From positions 24,697,383 through 24,761,382 of the forward strand of contig NC_135252.1 in assembly GCF_964204865.1 (NCBI RefSeq): 64,000 nucleotides of DNA. The letters run 5' to 3'. The position numbers were made by a program, and so were the translations under genes. Source of the DNA: Styela clava (Eukaryota; Chordata; Ascidiacea; Stolidobranchia; Styelidae). Below are positions 21,152-33,001 of the stretch, one piece after another (within the stretch, counting starts at the first letter, position 1; every line of letters starts with the position of its first letter). A model generated the notes under the pieces. That model was not told where the DNA came from. It searched no databases and saw only the letters and a list, made by a program, of their open reading frames with translations.

Positions 21152-22622
21152 AAGGCTGGGATTTTCAGGGAAAGCGTGGAGTTTGACGTGATGGGTTACA
21201 ATTTTAGCTGATTACGTCCTAATGGTTACAAAGAGGGTGTCAGCCCTTCTACAGCCGGAACGCCCATATGGGTGTACTTTTTGATAAATTGTAAAATTTA
21301 TGTACTTATAGAGTCAATATCGCTCTTAGCTGTTTATCGACGTAATGCCCTGATATGAGAGAAGCGATAAAACTTTCCAGCCGTGACGCAAAGTGCGAAT
21401 CGTATAAATATCCTGGATTTCAAAATCACCTGTCAGACGTCTGAAAAATGTGACTCCCTTCAGACAGGAAATACTCCTTTATAACGACTTATTATTGTTT
21501 TAGCATGTATTTTCAGTCATACTAACTATCCCTGACCATCCCTGGCGCTGTGTTGTTTTGATAAATATGATTTCGAATGCTCCATAGTTGGCAGAGGTAT
21601 GGAGATTTTTTGTATGTAAAAAAAACGTAAAATTAATGGTAATTTTAACGCGTAAATGCTCGTATGAGATTGGTTACGCCGTTCTACGCGCATTTCCGTC
21701 GAAAAAATTTAATTTTTTTGCATTGGGGGTAGTCTGTGCAGTAATAATAAGAGCTGTGACGTCATCAGTATCGGTAATTTGACCTTGAACTTGACAATAC
21801 TGTAAATACAATTGTGAATTTCAGAGTGATAACCATTTATGCTATAATAGTCGTTTTGGTATTGTTATGTTAGGAAAAACTTGACGAAAACGTTGAAGAA
21901 AAAATTAATTAATTAGGAATTAATTATTAACCTTCTACTGTACACAGAATATCTCAAAGTCCAATTTTTTTTTTAGAAATTTTTGAAATTTTTTTGCAAA
22001 AATTTTTTTCGAGGGGTGTGTTTTAAAGATATATTGCTGAATAGAACTCTAGCAGACGCTTTTAAAAACCCATGAATAAAGCTTTAGGGATTAATGGTTG
22101 ACATAAAAAAATAAGTTTAAAAATACCCATAAAATGGGCAGGGCTTGAGGCTTAAAAAGGGTTAAAGGTTAAAATATATCGTAACCGTTAACCATCTAAA
22201 ATCGGTTAACCAAATAACCGGTTAACCATTCCTGGCTTTGGCGAAAACTCTAAAACGTTTCCTTATGTTAATTTCATGATAATGAAGTCAAATTTATTTT
22301 CAAAGCCTCTTCATTCTTATATCAAAGTGTAAATGCGCCTTGCCAATTTCCCGCTGTCACTGCCCTATCACAAGACTGGTAAGATATGAATATATATATA
22401 TACATTTTCGTCCAAAATTAATTTATTTAAATGCTGCTAAAAGAAACACCACATTTGACTACTCAATTTTTGAATCAATTTCTGAAAGGGAAATTACGTC
22501 ATCAGAAATGACGTCATATAATTTAAAATTTTCTTTTTAAAAGGAATAAACTATATCACAAAGCTTATTAAATTATATTATTTAATTGGTGAATTAATAA
22601 AACGTTGCATTTTCTGAATCAT
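21152..22622. other. No gene recognised; 3' flank of the lipase gene
   Basis: Unassigned sequence. GGTTAACCGTT/GGTTAACC repeats near 22190-22235 look like a hAT end (ending ACCATTCCTGG), but no partner end was found. ATTAAA on the minus strand near 22570-22590 could be the lipase polyadenylation signal. Confidence 0.4.
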
Positions 22623-25600
22623 TTAGCAAGTTGGGTATAATGTGTACCCTGTCTTCTCTTGCAGCTCAACAGCGACATCTCCACAGAAATTATACCTGAA
22701 ATGTAGAACAGTTGATTGAAAAGCCCTAGTAGTGTATTTCACGTACTTTGGATTGATTCAAAATTTTAATACTAGTTTCTCTCTTCTATCGAACTCATTA
22801 TCACCAGTTTCCCTCATTTCAGAAAATGAGCTGCTGGGTGAGCTGCATCAACACAACACGCCTTACGTAAATCTATAACAAAACGTCTGAAACGCTAAAT
22901 ATGACGCAAATCGTCAGCTGCGGTGCATAGTACCTATTTGCATTTGAGCGTTCATCTGACGTCTACTACAATAAACAGGAACGGGTTCGTTAATGTCGCG
23001 GAATTTCAAGAACAGGCGAAAAGAATTCCCTGAATCTTACCACTGGACGTGAATCTTAATCGCCTAATTCTGCCGCGAAGGCGATACAAATACATATGAC
23101 TTACTCTGTCTGAGTATCTCCTTTCCACACGGTAACCTGTTGCACAGTTATGAACTGATTCCCGAGTTCAATTTCTTCTTGTTTCCATTGGACGTTAACG
23201 CTGGTGACGTCACCGGGGTCAGTATCGTAGTAAACCACTGCATCGTAGTGACCATTTGGTTCAAGTCCGTACTCTGTGCTAAAGTGAAAATACCGAGTTT
23301 TCCGAAAGCAAATTTGTATCTGCATTAGGATGGCAAAAGGGGCAAAATATTTAGTACCAATGAAATATAAAATTATTTTTTTAAGCCATTATGACACATC
23401 CATTCTGAACAAGACCCCTGACAAGCAGCGGCTGATAGATATGAAGAGTTAGCATTTCAGGCCTACCCCAGCGGTTCCCAAACTTTCCGTTCGTGTGGCG
23501 TCAAAATATCAAGGACAAAACTCGCGGCGCACTCACACTAAAAAAATGGTGCTTTTAAATACTTAATTTTCGAATCGATAATGTGTACTTTATGCCCTTT
23601 AAATTTTGTAAACATGTTGCCCTAGTGCGGCGCCGCGCGCCCTTTGGGAACCGCTGCCCTACCCGGTTTATTATAACTTGCACGAGGTGCGAGTACAAAA
23701 ATCGGTTGCACGAGGTGCGAGTACAAAAATTGGTGTTCCAGAAGTATGCGCACCAAGATGTCGCACAACCTGAACCCTGACCTGGTACACAACCTGCGCT
23801 CAGGTTGCATGCCATTTTGGTGCACATACTTCAGGAGGTCACAGAAATCTTCTCGAAACTTGAAATCTTCAAACTCGCGATGCCAGCATAATGAAATCGA
23901 AAACCACACCACTTGTGTATTTCCCGACCCTTGATCAGAGGGAACAAGTGGAACATTTCATAAAGTACAAAAAGTAGCTAATACGATCGAAGTGTCCGCT
24001 TCAATAGATAGAGCCTTGTTTGTCAATAAAGTGCCAGCAAGTACTTTTTAAAAATTTTTGTGCCAAACGCTATTTATGACACGCCTGTCGCAAGAGTAAA
24101 CTTTGAAGCAGAGGGCCCACCAAGCGGGGTACAGAGCAGTTGGCGGCGAACCGAAACGCTGGGCGCAAAACTGATTTTAATTTTACAAGAAAACGTCTCG
24201 TTCTTCCTAGTTTTATTCTTTAATAAGGTGATTCTACAGGGTTTTTCACTTTGCTTTGGAATTACCAATCCAAATTTACCAATCCAAAATTACCAATCCG
24301 GCGCGGCGGTGTGGCTCAACGGGCTAAGCGTTAGGAATACGCTCGCCACCGCACCTCTAATTACTCTGCGTGGGTTCGCAGGTTCGAATCCCATGCAGGG
24401 ATGGTTATGTGCGAGAGGATTGCTGGACTCCTCGCCGTCGTTGGGTGGTTCACGTAACCGCTGGTCGGTTACGGCTTCCTCCACCACCAAGTCCATGCTT
24501 CCGAAAACAAACAATACAGTAAAACTAATCCCATACCCGACTTGGAATGGTAACCGGACGAGAGGCCGTGGTTCGCCATATGGATAAGCCGTCTTATCGG
24601 CTTTCCTCTCCCCCGAGATAAATATGTAAATCCTATCCTATTCTATCCAAATAACACACTAAATACCACTGAAATGATAAACAGGGGCGGACATGAGGGC
24701 TAAAAGCTCTGAAAGGCGGCCACAAGCCATAAGAGGTTGGGAACCACCGCATTAGAGTCTCAGCGACCACTTGCGACTTCTCTATCTTATCTATGAGCTT
24801 TTGGCTGATTGTTGGACATTGCTTTGAGGGAACTTGCATTTTAAATATACAGGGTGTCCATAAAGTCCGTTTACAATTTCAATTTTGTTATGAAGTCATT
24901 TAATTCAATATATCTTGACCAGGTTCGTTGTTTTTTAATCACTAATATTTTAGGTAATTTATGGCATCGATACATTACCTTTGCGATTTTCAGACTTTAT
25001 GGACACCCTATATCTCTGGATATTTCAGCGATTACCCTTAAACTTAAAACTTAGTCTTAATTCGTGCAAACATCCTAAGATATGAATCTTACCCTTTTCC
25101 GCCAAGTTGTTGTTCTTGTGTTGTTGCTGTTGTGCCAACCAAAGTAACGTAGAAACTTCCATCAACCTTCTTGCCAGATGAACCAAGAGTAATGCCGATG
25201 TGAGTCATGTACTCTGAAAATAAGGCTCAAATGATTTGACACGAATATGAAAACGTCAAACAGTCTAACTAGACAGCGTTACCGCGACAATGACCATAAA
25301 ACAAGAAAAGAAACTAAACAAACAACTAAAAGAAAAGAGCAGAATCGGATATATATACGCGAAGATCAAAGACGAACCACGGTATGCGTACTGCAGATGA
25401 ATCTGATCATTCATAAAAATTGCCACTCAATTCTCGCACGGCAGCATTCTAATTTGCTACTTATGAAACTGACATGGGCAAACTATTGCCCGCCGGCCGA
25501 ATCCGCCCCGTTGAGTAATTCAATCTGGCCGCCTGATGCTGCCACAACCAAAATAAAACCACATTCGATGTTTTAGCTGAAAAATAGCTCAAAGAATTGT

Positions 25601-28600
25601 AGAGGTTGCGATTGAATTTAGTTTTAGCACGTAGCTTATTGTTGTCCACTTTTGCTTTTGTAACACTGTAAACATTGTTCATAAAATGTAACTTTTTACG
25701 CACACTCACATGGCCCGCCAGTCTAGGTGGGCGAAAATTTTGGCCCCGGGTTTAAAAACCTCGCCCCCCTCTGTTATAAAGTCTTATCTGGACACGATTT
25801 TAAAATTGGAATTATTGGCCTATTAGATAGAACTCTGTTTAACTCTTAGCATTGACATACATACGTACCACAATAAGGCGGTTCCTCGTTTGTACTTAGA
25901 TAAGCTTGAGTTTTTGAGACCATCCCTGCGTAGGCGTCGGCATAAAATCCTTGCTGTGGGCAGCCCTGTAAAAAATCATTGAAATGATGAATAAATAGTG
26001 AGTTTAGTGCCTAAAGTGTCCAATTTTCCCCGCTTTTCAATTCTTTGTGTTCAATGGGATTTACATATTTATCACGATAGAGAAGAAGGCCGATAAGACA
26101 GCTTAATCCCATGGCGAACTACGGCCTCTCGTCCAGTTACCAGTCGATGCCAGGTATGGGATTAGTCAGCCAGTTACTTGTTTTCGAAAGCATCTGTTAG
26201 ATTGATTAACGTAACAAACGCTATACCCACCGTGTCTTTACAAGTCAAGCAGTTTCCGTTGACAAAATCATTGTAGTTCGTACACGGATACGATTTGAAG
26301 GGACAGGATGACAAAATTGACTCTGTGTAGACGTGAACGGCCCTCATATGGTTGCATTCGACGAATTGTCCCGGAATTACGGTCCCAATTATTCCAACCA
26401 CCAAGTTCTAAAAGTAATGTGAGAGTTTTTGAGATTATACTCGGTTTCGCGGGCGTCCGCCAATTTCGTAATTTCAGACGTAAACGAAATAGGTTTAATA
26501 CTTTTCAGACGTCAACGAATCAGCACCAGCTCGGAAATAACTTTGAGATTTGATTTGAAATAAATCCTAGATTTCACTAAAGGTTTTTTCAGACTTTATC
26601 AAATCAGCATTAGCTTAGATTAAGGAATACACAACGACACCATAAGAAACTCAAAAAGGAATATTGATCAACACAGACACTGGATAATTTTCTACAAATC
26701 TGACGTTGAACTGCCCCATTATGCAACACCAAAACCTCATATGGTTTCAGTATCTCTTGAATATCACTCATGAATAAGAAAGCTACGCTCAAATAAATTG
26801 ACACGGAATCCAAAGCAAAGTACTTTTCATACCGCAACTACCGGTGTCAATTATTTTCCGAGTTTCTTGCAGCGTCGCGAAAAATCGGAAACAGCCGCTA
26901 CGCTTGGCGAATTAAAAACCTTGTTCCCAATGTAAAAAAATATATAGCGAAATATTGGATGAAATATCAGATCCCCTAGGATTCACAAAAAACTTAGAAA
27001 TCAATAAAAGTGCTAGCCTTCTAGCGAAAATACAATCTTCAACCACTGAAAATTTGAAAGCAATTGGTCCATTAGTGAATACCAAGAGCAATTTTTTTCA
27101 TAACAACGAAAAGAAAAACGCCAACAACAACAATACCATAATAACAAAGCAATACATAGTTACACCCTCAACAAGGCTTATCATTATCCTTTCAAATGCA
27201 TTCCTCTATTTTAATTTAAGATTTGACGCAAAATCGTTCGAAGTTTTTATGAATTAACGATTATAATTTTTACATTTGACATAAATTGGCTCTTCCTCGA
27301 CTAGTTACGTATTATTAATTTCTACCTGATCGCACCCTGGTTGCTCCACTCCTCCATTCGGCCAAAAATCGACATCACCCGACTGCTGCTCAGTACCGTA
27401 GCCTTTATCTGCGCCCGAATCTATAAATATCAAAAGTTAATCATTACGAGTATTGTTACTTAAATCTAGACCAGTGCTCTTGCTATCAGAAGATAAGCGG
27501 TTTTATGACTGAATGCAGCTGGGCTTCTTGCTGATTTAATATGCCAGAGGATTGCTGGACTCCTCGCCGCCGTAGGGTGGTTCACGTAATTGCTGGTCGG
27601 TTACGGCTTCCTCCACCACCAAGTCCATAAAGTCTTAAGTTTGTTTTAAATTGCAAGAGGGAATTTATCAATATCATATATTGTTTTGGTCCTAACAGAT
27701 GTAATAAATCAAGTAAAAAAAACTTTAACAATTACTAATTTTTAAAGTAAACCTGGTTAAGATATATTGAGAACTGATTTCATTCCAAAATTGAATTGTA
27801 AAAGAACTTTATGGACAATCTGCATTTCCTTATCTCAGCGATATTATTATAAGTAAAAATATACATTATGTACATTGACAGACAAACTTACCAGTGTGGA
27901 TAACATCCACAAACAACGCGTCAGTTTCATCAAGTCTGACTGCGACATCGGTGCCCTCGAAATATCTTCCAGCTGGGTCGAGTCCTGAAAATGAAGAAGC
28001 GCAATCGTGAGTTTATATCCCAAAAACACATATCTCGTCGAAAATTGGTATGGGAAATTAAATATCGTTGCTCATAAGTAGGTCTCTTACGAAAAAACCC
28101 ACTGTCTGTCAGTAGGCTTGAGAATAAAAAAGCGCGACCGTGAGTTTCTGAATAGAAACGATTAATATTTTGATATTTACAAGAACGGTTGGTTTAGATC
28201 AAGTAATGAAATACGAGTGTTTTTTCCGGTGACCGTACATTTGAACCCACGTACATTTGAACCCATGTGTATATCCACGGGTTCAATCTATATGCGGGTG
28301 CTAAAACCCATGGGTTAGGGTTAGTATGGGTTCAACTATCCAAAAAACAAAAAAAATTCCATAGGTGCAATAGCATACAGGTGCAATTGTCATGGGTTCA
28401 AATGTACGTGGGTTCAAATGTAATGGAACCGTTTTTTCCTCATGATTACAACCTTTAACCCCTTCCCTCGTAAAAGTTAGTAGATTTTTTTGAAAGTGAG
28501 TCTGGTATTCAAAAGGACCTTTTATCACACTGGTTCTCAACCAGTGGGTCCCAGACCACAGAAACATTTGCAGGTGAGCCCCAAACTCATTAAAATTGCT

Positions 28601-31600
28601 AGTACCATACCTGAAATTCTTCCAAGCCCAAATACGTCATCACCAACGTAACCGCAGATATGAGCTCCGATACTGTGTCCTATGCAATGGAACTGAGAAG
28701 CAGACAATCCAAATGAAGCCTAGGAAATAAGGCAATATAGTTACCCTCATATTTTCAAATCTTTTCTTATTGTGTTCAAATCGTTCTGGGATAAGATTTT
28801 ATTTGATCTCAAATATTCAACTTGAAGGAAAGAGACAAATTGAATTTGTTTACATTACATATTGTTGTATAAACAATACACTGGCATATTCAATAATGGA
28901 AGGATTCAATGATCAAGCGGGGTTGCATATTCAATTATTACTTATCGATTTTAATCGGTAAGTATGTTGATAGGTATTTGTCTGTATGTCTGTCTGTTAG
29001 ATGCACGCGATATCTCACGAAAGCGAGATTGAATCAGCTCCAGATTTTGCATGTCCGTTTATCATATCTCGGACCAGAAGCCTATTAATTTTGGGCGAAT
29101 TATGTCGTATAATTAGCGAGTTATTGATTAATTAGTGACGGGACACAAGGTGTCACTATGGAGTAAGAGCGCTGTTTTGGGGATCCCCTAACTTTCGATC
29201 GACAAGTCTTCGGTCTCTGACCGATATTCTCGTTTCATATTTATTATGTTATGAAATATTTTATATCGAGCATTCGCCCGCAACGAGCATAAATTATCAC
29301 ATGCAGACTTCAAAGCCAAGTACCAAAAGTTGATATACGTAATAGCGAGCTTATGCTTAATGCCTTAACCATCAACGAAGCTCGATTAAAGACAGAACGA
29401 TGAATAGTATTCTCGATCAAGTTCATGCTCCAGAAAACAAATAACTGGCTAACTAATCTCATACCCGACAAGAACTGGTAACCGGGCGAGAGGCCATGGT
29501 TCGCCATTCGGTTGAATCGTCTTATCGGCTTTCCTCTCTCTCGGGTTAAATATGTAAATCCTATCCTATCCACCCTCGACGTCATAAATGCTACCAAAAA
29601 AATCGTAAAATATCTAGAAACTCACAATCAAATTGTTGACCAATACTGCAGTGCTTGCTCCGGTGATTTCCGCGTTGACAACGCTCTCGTCATAGTTTAT
29701 TTTCAAAGACGCGCCAATCCAGGTAACCCTGATCACGTTTTGGTTTTCTTTCTGAAAAGGAACGCGCAAATTCAGTGACGTTCAATTTAATTTTCATTTT
29801 TGTTTTGCAGAATTCTCGTAGTTGTCCTTGTTGGGATGTTTGAAATTAAATTGTTGTGATAAAGTCGCTTTCTGCGCAACTCATAGACCTTTAGATTTTC
29901 TAAATTTTGCTATTTTGGCTCATATAACATAACTATGTGGTATTCCCTCAGACCAGTCCGTTATTTTCGCGGCAAACCCGGTTCATAGCTGCTGGTGTTC
30001 AGTTATTCTATGTTGCACGCTATTGAGAGGAACGATTGGCGACATTCCATATAGCAACTTAAAACAGCATAAGTGCGAGGTGGTAGAATACTTCAGTTGC
30101 TATTCCAATTTTGACTTCGAGATTTCAATTTTAGAAAACAAAATTTGCAGTAATTTTTGCTTCTGTAGAAAATTTTCCTTGCAATTTTAAAATGCAGAAA
30201 AGTCTTTTAAAGTTTTGGTTGAGCGTCCCCGTCACCATGCTCAAATACGTTGTCGCAGCCAACCTACCGATTTCTGCGACAAAGTCCGTGGAGCGCCAAG
30301 AATTTTTACTACTTACTCACCGCTAAGAGAGTGTCGGACATATCTTTCATCCAATCCTCGTCACTGCCATCAATGTAGCCATGGATAATCAAACGAGTCG
30401 GTTTCGTGAGATCGAAAGTGCTGGACCTGAAAATATGCATTTCATAATAATGATTTGTAATAATGAGCTTTGCTCAATATCCAGCCTAAGACAAAGGAGT
30501 GCAAGTTATAGTTATTTTTCGCTTATATTTGATAACGTTTGGCGGGTCCGATGTGATAAAAATTTAATAAAATGTGAACGCAGACGTGGCCGGAACAGTT
30601 TGACAAGAGTTTCCGTGAGTTGACCGTTGGTTGATTAATGATTTCTCTACCTCTTATTTAAAATTTAGGAGAATAATCTCCGAGCGAAACTACGGCCACC
30701 ACAAATTGCCAAGAATAATTGACACTGTAAAGAATTATAGAGTGGAATTGTGCGTTATCAAATATGTATATTTTAGCGAGATTTAAGGAATTTCATGTTA
30801 ATACAATCAGAAAAACCGCTATAACGTAAGTCGAATAAGCCATCGCGCTTTCTTTACCTTGTAATCCCAAGTTTCCGGTTGTCAATGCGTATTAGGAGTA
30901 AGTAGCAAGTTCATGCATTTGAAAAAAACTGGCAACTAATCCCATACCCGACATGAACTGGTAACCGGACGAGAGGCTGTGGTTCGCTATATGATTTAGC
31001 CGTCTTATCGGCTTTCCTTTCCCCAAGGATAAATATGTAAATCCTATTCCATCCCAGCGTATTGAGCGTAACTAATAAATTACCAGTTTACTTTCAAATC
31101 GTAGTAATTGGGCTTTGATTTTCGATAGTGTAATACTAACTCACTTCACCGCTTCCATATTATTGTAGAATATTTCCAGGTCATATTGTTTTCTCGTGTC
31201 AAGGAAGAATCTTGTGTCCACTTTAGCGGGGTCCTGGGGCATGGTGTCTATATCTCTCTCAGGGGTGTTACCCCATGGTGGGGCGTTGGTGAAGCATCCA
31301 ATGTCCGGATAGCAATCGGTCTCATATCCAGCAACTGTATCATAAGAATGAAATTTTTATGGCGCTCGAAAAGTATATGTACCAATATGGAGGTAACTAT
31401 TTTTGTTCGCCTACTTTACACCAAGCTGTGTAAAGGGACTGAAACCTATGGGCGAGGTATATTCACTTGGCTAACACAGACAGTCCCCAAACTAGTAATA
31501 GAACTAAAATAAGAGAAATCGGAATTAAATTATGGCCTAACCCTATCCTGGTACATACCCTACGGGAGTACCATTATCAGGATATAATTTTATATATTTA

Positions 31601-32714
31601 TTCCAAGGAGAGAGAGGCCGATAAGACGCTGTTATTTTACGACTGTTACCGGTACAAGTCAGCTGTCAGACATTGGAATAGGTTAACATTTATTCGTTTT
31701 AGATACGTAAACTTTATAAAAAGCGACAGATCGGCTCAGTCCAGTAATCGGCAAAGTTTTTGAGTGAGGCCCAAATAGTAAAGCGAAGAAGGTTACAAAG
31801 CCAACAATTTTGTTTGAAATTTAACCACTCACTAAACTTGTTAAAGGGAATTGAAGTTGAAGAACTTTAGTTGAAATAAACGCAATGTATGATCGTTTGA
31901 TATACGAAGAAAACCAATGACAGAAAATTTATGTGTAATGTTGGATTTATAGAACTTTTTTGTGTATCACTGCCATGAATTATTGGAAGTCCACTAGAAA
32001 ATGTTCTGCGGCCACAGTCGGGCCGCGGCCCCCAGTTTGCTGACTACTAGCTTAGTCGTATGGTGATCCATCACTTGGATACCAGTCCAGATCGGGTATT
32101 GGAAATAGTCTACCAGATATTTAAACGCACCGACTTGATTAAAATTTCACTTTATTTTTAACAGGATTATTTGGCTTCATTTCAACTCGACAATCAACAT
32201 TTCGGGTAAAAAATTATTCTGCCTAGTTACGCTTTTTAGATTTTCGGTAGAAAAATTGCGATACTTTGGCATTTTAAAATTCATTATCATTATCTCTCTT
32301 TTAATACCCTACACTCAGTGGTGGGATTCAGATGTTTTGTCAGCCGGTTCCATCACACAAATGTCATATTTTTAACCGGTTCTGTCACAAAAAAAATCAT
32401 GTTTTTTTCCAGTAATGCTAACCGGTTCGCTGATATCATAAAATTCCGTGAGACGAATTTATAGAACCGGTGCGAACCGGCTGAATCCCACTACTGCCTA
32501 CACTTTTCTTGGATGATTCAAGAGTCTTGCTGCACACTAACACAAATATATTTCTGTAACGTTCCGTCTGACCAAGGTCAGACTTCTTTAGACAAACGTA
32601 GTTCAACAAATTATCAACTCCTCTTAGAGACCCATATTTGCCGAATTAAGGTAGAAAGCAATACTCACCAAAATACAAACAGGACACAAGAACAGATATT
32701 CGCACCAAATTCAT
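22623..32714 (-). CDS. PNLIP-like: Pancreatic lipase-like secreted triacylglycerol lipase (12 coding exons, complete)
   Basis: Exons: 32669-32714, 31145-31334, 30321-30426, 29626-29751, 28611-28719, 27892-27984, 27326-27420, 26231-26407, 25869-25965, 25093-25213, 23105-23278, 22623-22695. All junctions are GT-AG and phase-consistent, giving 468 residues (human PNLIP has 465). Exon 1 encodes a signal peptide (MNLVRISVLVSCLYF, continuing VAG). The catalytic Ser172 lies in GHSIG, Asp195 in GLDPAG and His275 in ECNHMR. Cys253 and Cys273 bracket a hydrophobic lid of 19 residues, 4 fewer than my recollection of human PNLIP. From about residue 345 a C-terminal PLAT beta-sandwich follows, the part that binds colipase in vertebrates. 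It presumably hydrolyses dietary glycerolipids after secretion. It could equally be orthologous to PNLIP-related proteins, and galactolipase or phospholipase activity cannot be excluded. Introns are full of SINE, mariner-like, hAT and hairpin elements. Confidence 0.93.
23469..23656. mobile_element. Small hAT element in a lipase intron
   Basis: The left end CAGCGGTTCCCAAAC and right end TTTGGGAACCGCTG are inverted. The flanks GCCTACCC and CCCTACCC agree at 7 of 8 positions. Total length is 188 bp. Confidence 0.85.
23731..23842. mobile_element. Short hairpin element in a lipase intron
   Basis: The arms TTCCAGAAGTATGCGCACCA and TGGTGCACATACTTCAGGAG pair around a core with CTGGTACACAACCTG. Two direct copies of a 28-bp unit (GCACGAGGTGCGAGTACAAA..) precede it at about 23679-23730. 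Confidence 0.8.
24305..24655 (+). mobile_element. tRNA-derived SINE, near full length
   Basis: The tRNA-like head has an A box (TGGCTCAACGGG, about 24312-24323) and a perfect B box GGTTCGAATCC (24381-24391). A 230-bp unrelated body follows, ending in GATAAATATGTAAATCCTATCC and an ATCCT-rich tail. It shares nearly the whole length with 33002-33345. It lies in an intron of the lipase gene. The mutated acceptor region and long body exclude a functional tRNA. Confidence 0.85.
24848..25010. mobile_element. TA-flanked mariner-like miniature element
   Basis: TACAGGGTGTCCATAAAGTC at the left mirrors GACTTTATGGACACCCTA at the right. Both ends abut TA. It lies in a lipase intron, 83 bp from exon 10. 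Confidence 0.85.
25470..25760. repeat. hAT-like repeat shared with 61900-62110
   Basis: TAGCTCAAAGAATTGTAGAG, TTGCTTTTGTAACACTGTAA, ATTGTTCATAAAATGTAACT and TGGCCCGCCAGTCTAGGTGG recur at 61925-62110. GGGCAAACTATTGCCCGCCG at the left suggests a hAT end. It lies in a lipase intron. Confidence 0.55.
26045..26190 (-). mobile_element. SINE 3' fragment, inverted
   Basis: The plus strand begins GGGATTTACATATTTATC, the reverse complement of the SINE tail, and continues through the reversed 3' half. It lies between two lipase exons. Confidence 0.7.
27538..27629 (+). mobile_element. SINE body fragment
   Basis: It starts at GAGGATTGCTGGACTCCTCG and ends at CCACCACCAAGTCCAT, fused directly to a mariner-like element. 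It lies in a lipase intron. Confidence 0.7.
27622..27823. mobile_element. Mariner-like miniature element fused to a SINE fragment
   Basis: GTCCATAAAGTCTTAAG and GAACTTTATGGACAATCTG are the ends. CTGGTTAAGATATATTGAGA is the shared interior. It lies in a lipase intron. Confidence 0.7.
28228..28430. mobile_element. TTGAACCC palindromic element, copy 3, inverted, in a lipase intron
   Basis: It starts GGTGACCGTACATTTGAACC and ends GGGTTCAAATGTAATGGAAC. Positions from about 28248 and from about 28392 form a perfect inverted pair of about 30 bp (CATTTGAACCCACGTACATT.. against ..AATGTACGTGGGTTCAAATG). ACCCATGGGTTAGGGTTAG sits in the middle. Confidence 0.8.
28935..29260. repeat. Dispersed repeat shared (inverted) with 45820-46085
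   Basis: TTATCGATTTTAATCGGTAA, GCGATATCTCACGAAAGCGA, ATATCTCGGACCAGAAGCCT and TTATGTCGTATAATTAGCGA recur in reverse at 45820-46085. The family is not identified and no frame is conserved. Confidence 0.6.
29420..29573 (+). mobile_element. SINE 3' fragment
   Basis: This is the 3' half of the SINE body (TCATGCTCCAGAAAACAAAT to TAAATCCTATCCTATCC). It lies in a lipase intron. Confidence 0.7.
30905..31063 (+). mobile_element. SINE 3' fragment
   Basis: It contains the SINE 3' half: ACTAATCCCATACCCGACAT, ACCGGACGAGAGG and GGATAAATATGTAAATCCTA. It lies in a lipase intron. Confidence 0.7.
31361..31572. mobile_element. CGCTCCAGAAGTATGTGTACC repeat in a lipase intron
   Basis: GGCGCTCGAAAAGTATATGT through TGGCTAACACAGACAGTCCC to CCTACGGGAGTACC. 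It ends only 27 bp from the start of lipase exon 2, on that exon's upstream side, so it lies next to the branch-site region. Confidence 0.75.
32316..32496. mobile_element. Small hAT-type element in lipase intron 1, perfect target duplication
   Basis: The left end CAGTGGTGGGATTCAG and right end CTGAATCCCACTACTG are inverted. Flanks CCTACACT (32308-32315 and 32497-32504) are identical. GAACCGGT-type motifs repeat inside. Confidence 0.9.
32513..32640. repeat. Dispersed repeat shared (inverted) with 14693-14830
   Basis: ATTCAAGAGTCTTGCTGCAC through CAGACTTCTTTAGACAAACG. It lies close to the first lipase exon on its downstream side. Confidence 0.5.
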
Positions 32715-33001
32715 ATTGACCTAGTGTCACTAAACTTAAAATAGAACAATCTTGCTTTTAACACAGTTACAGACGTAAACATGCAATGTAAAGTGATGAT
32801 CTAATTCTAAATCCAGTGGTTCTCAAACTTTTTAAGCAATTCCCCCATTTTAGAATTTGTCAAGTCTCGCGCTCCGGCTCAAAAATAAATAGCTAACAAA
32901 CAATAAGCTACAAATAACTGATAGTGAGGTTAAGTATGTTTTTTTCCAAAAACACGTTGAAAATACGTGGATGGAACTTAAATATCCAAAATAAGCTGGG
33001 C

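Noticed and set aside
24305-24395. Possible tRNA gene (A box and perfect B box)
   Set aside because: The same head is dispersed many times with a constant 3' body and a tail. The acceptor stem does not close well, so it is a SINE head.
24060-24587. 175-codon open frame
   Set aside because: Most of it is a SINE in the plus orientation, and an almost identical peptide appears at 33006-33284 from another SINE copy. Not a protein gene.
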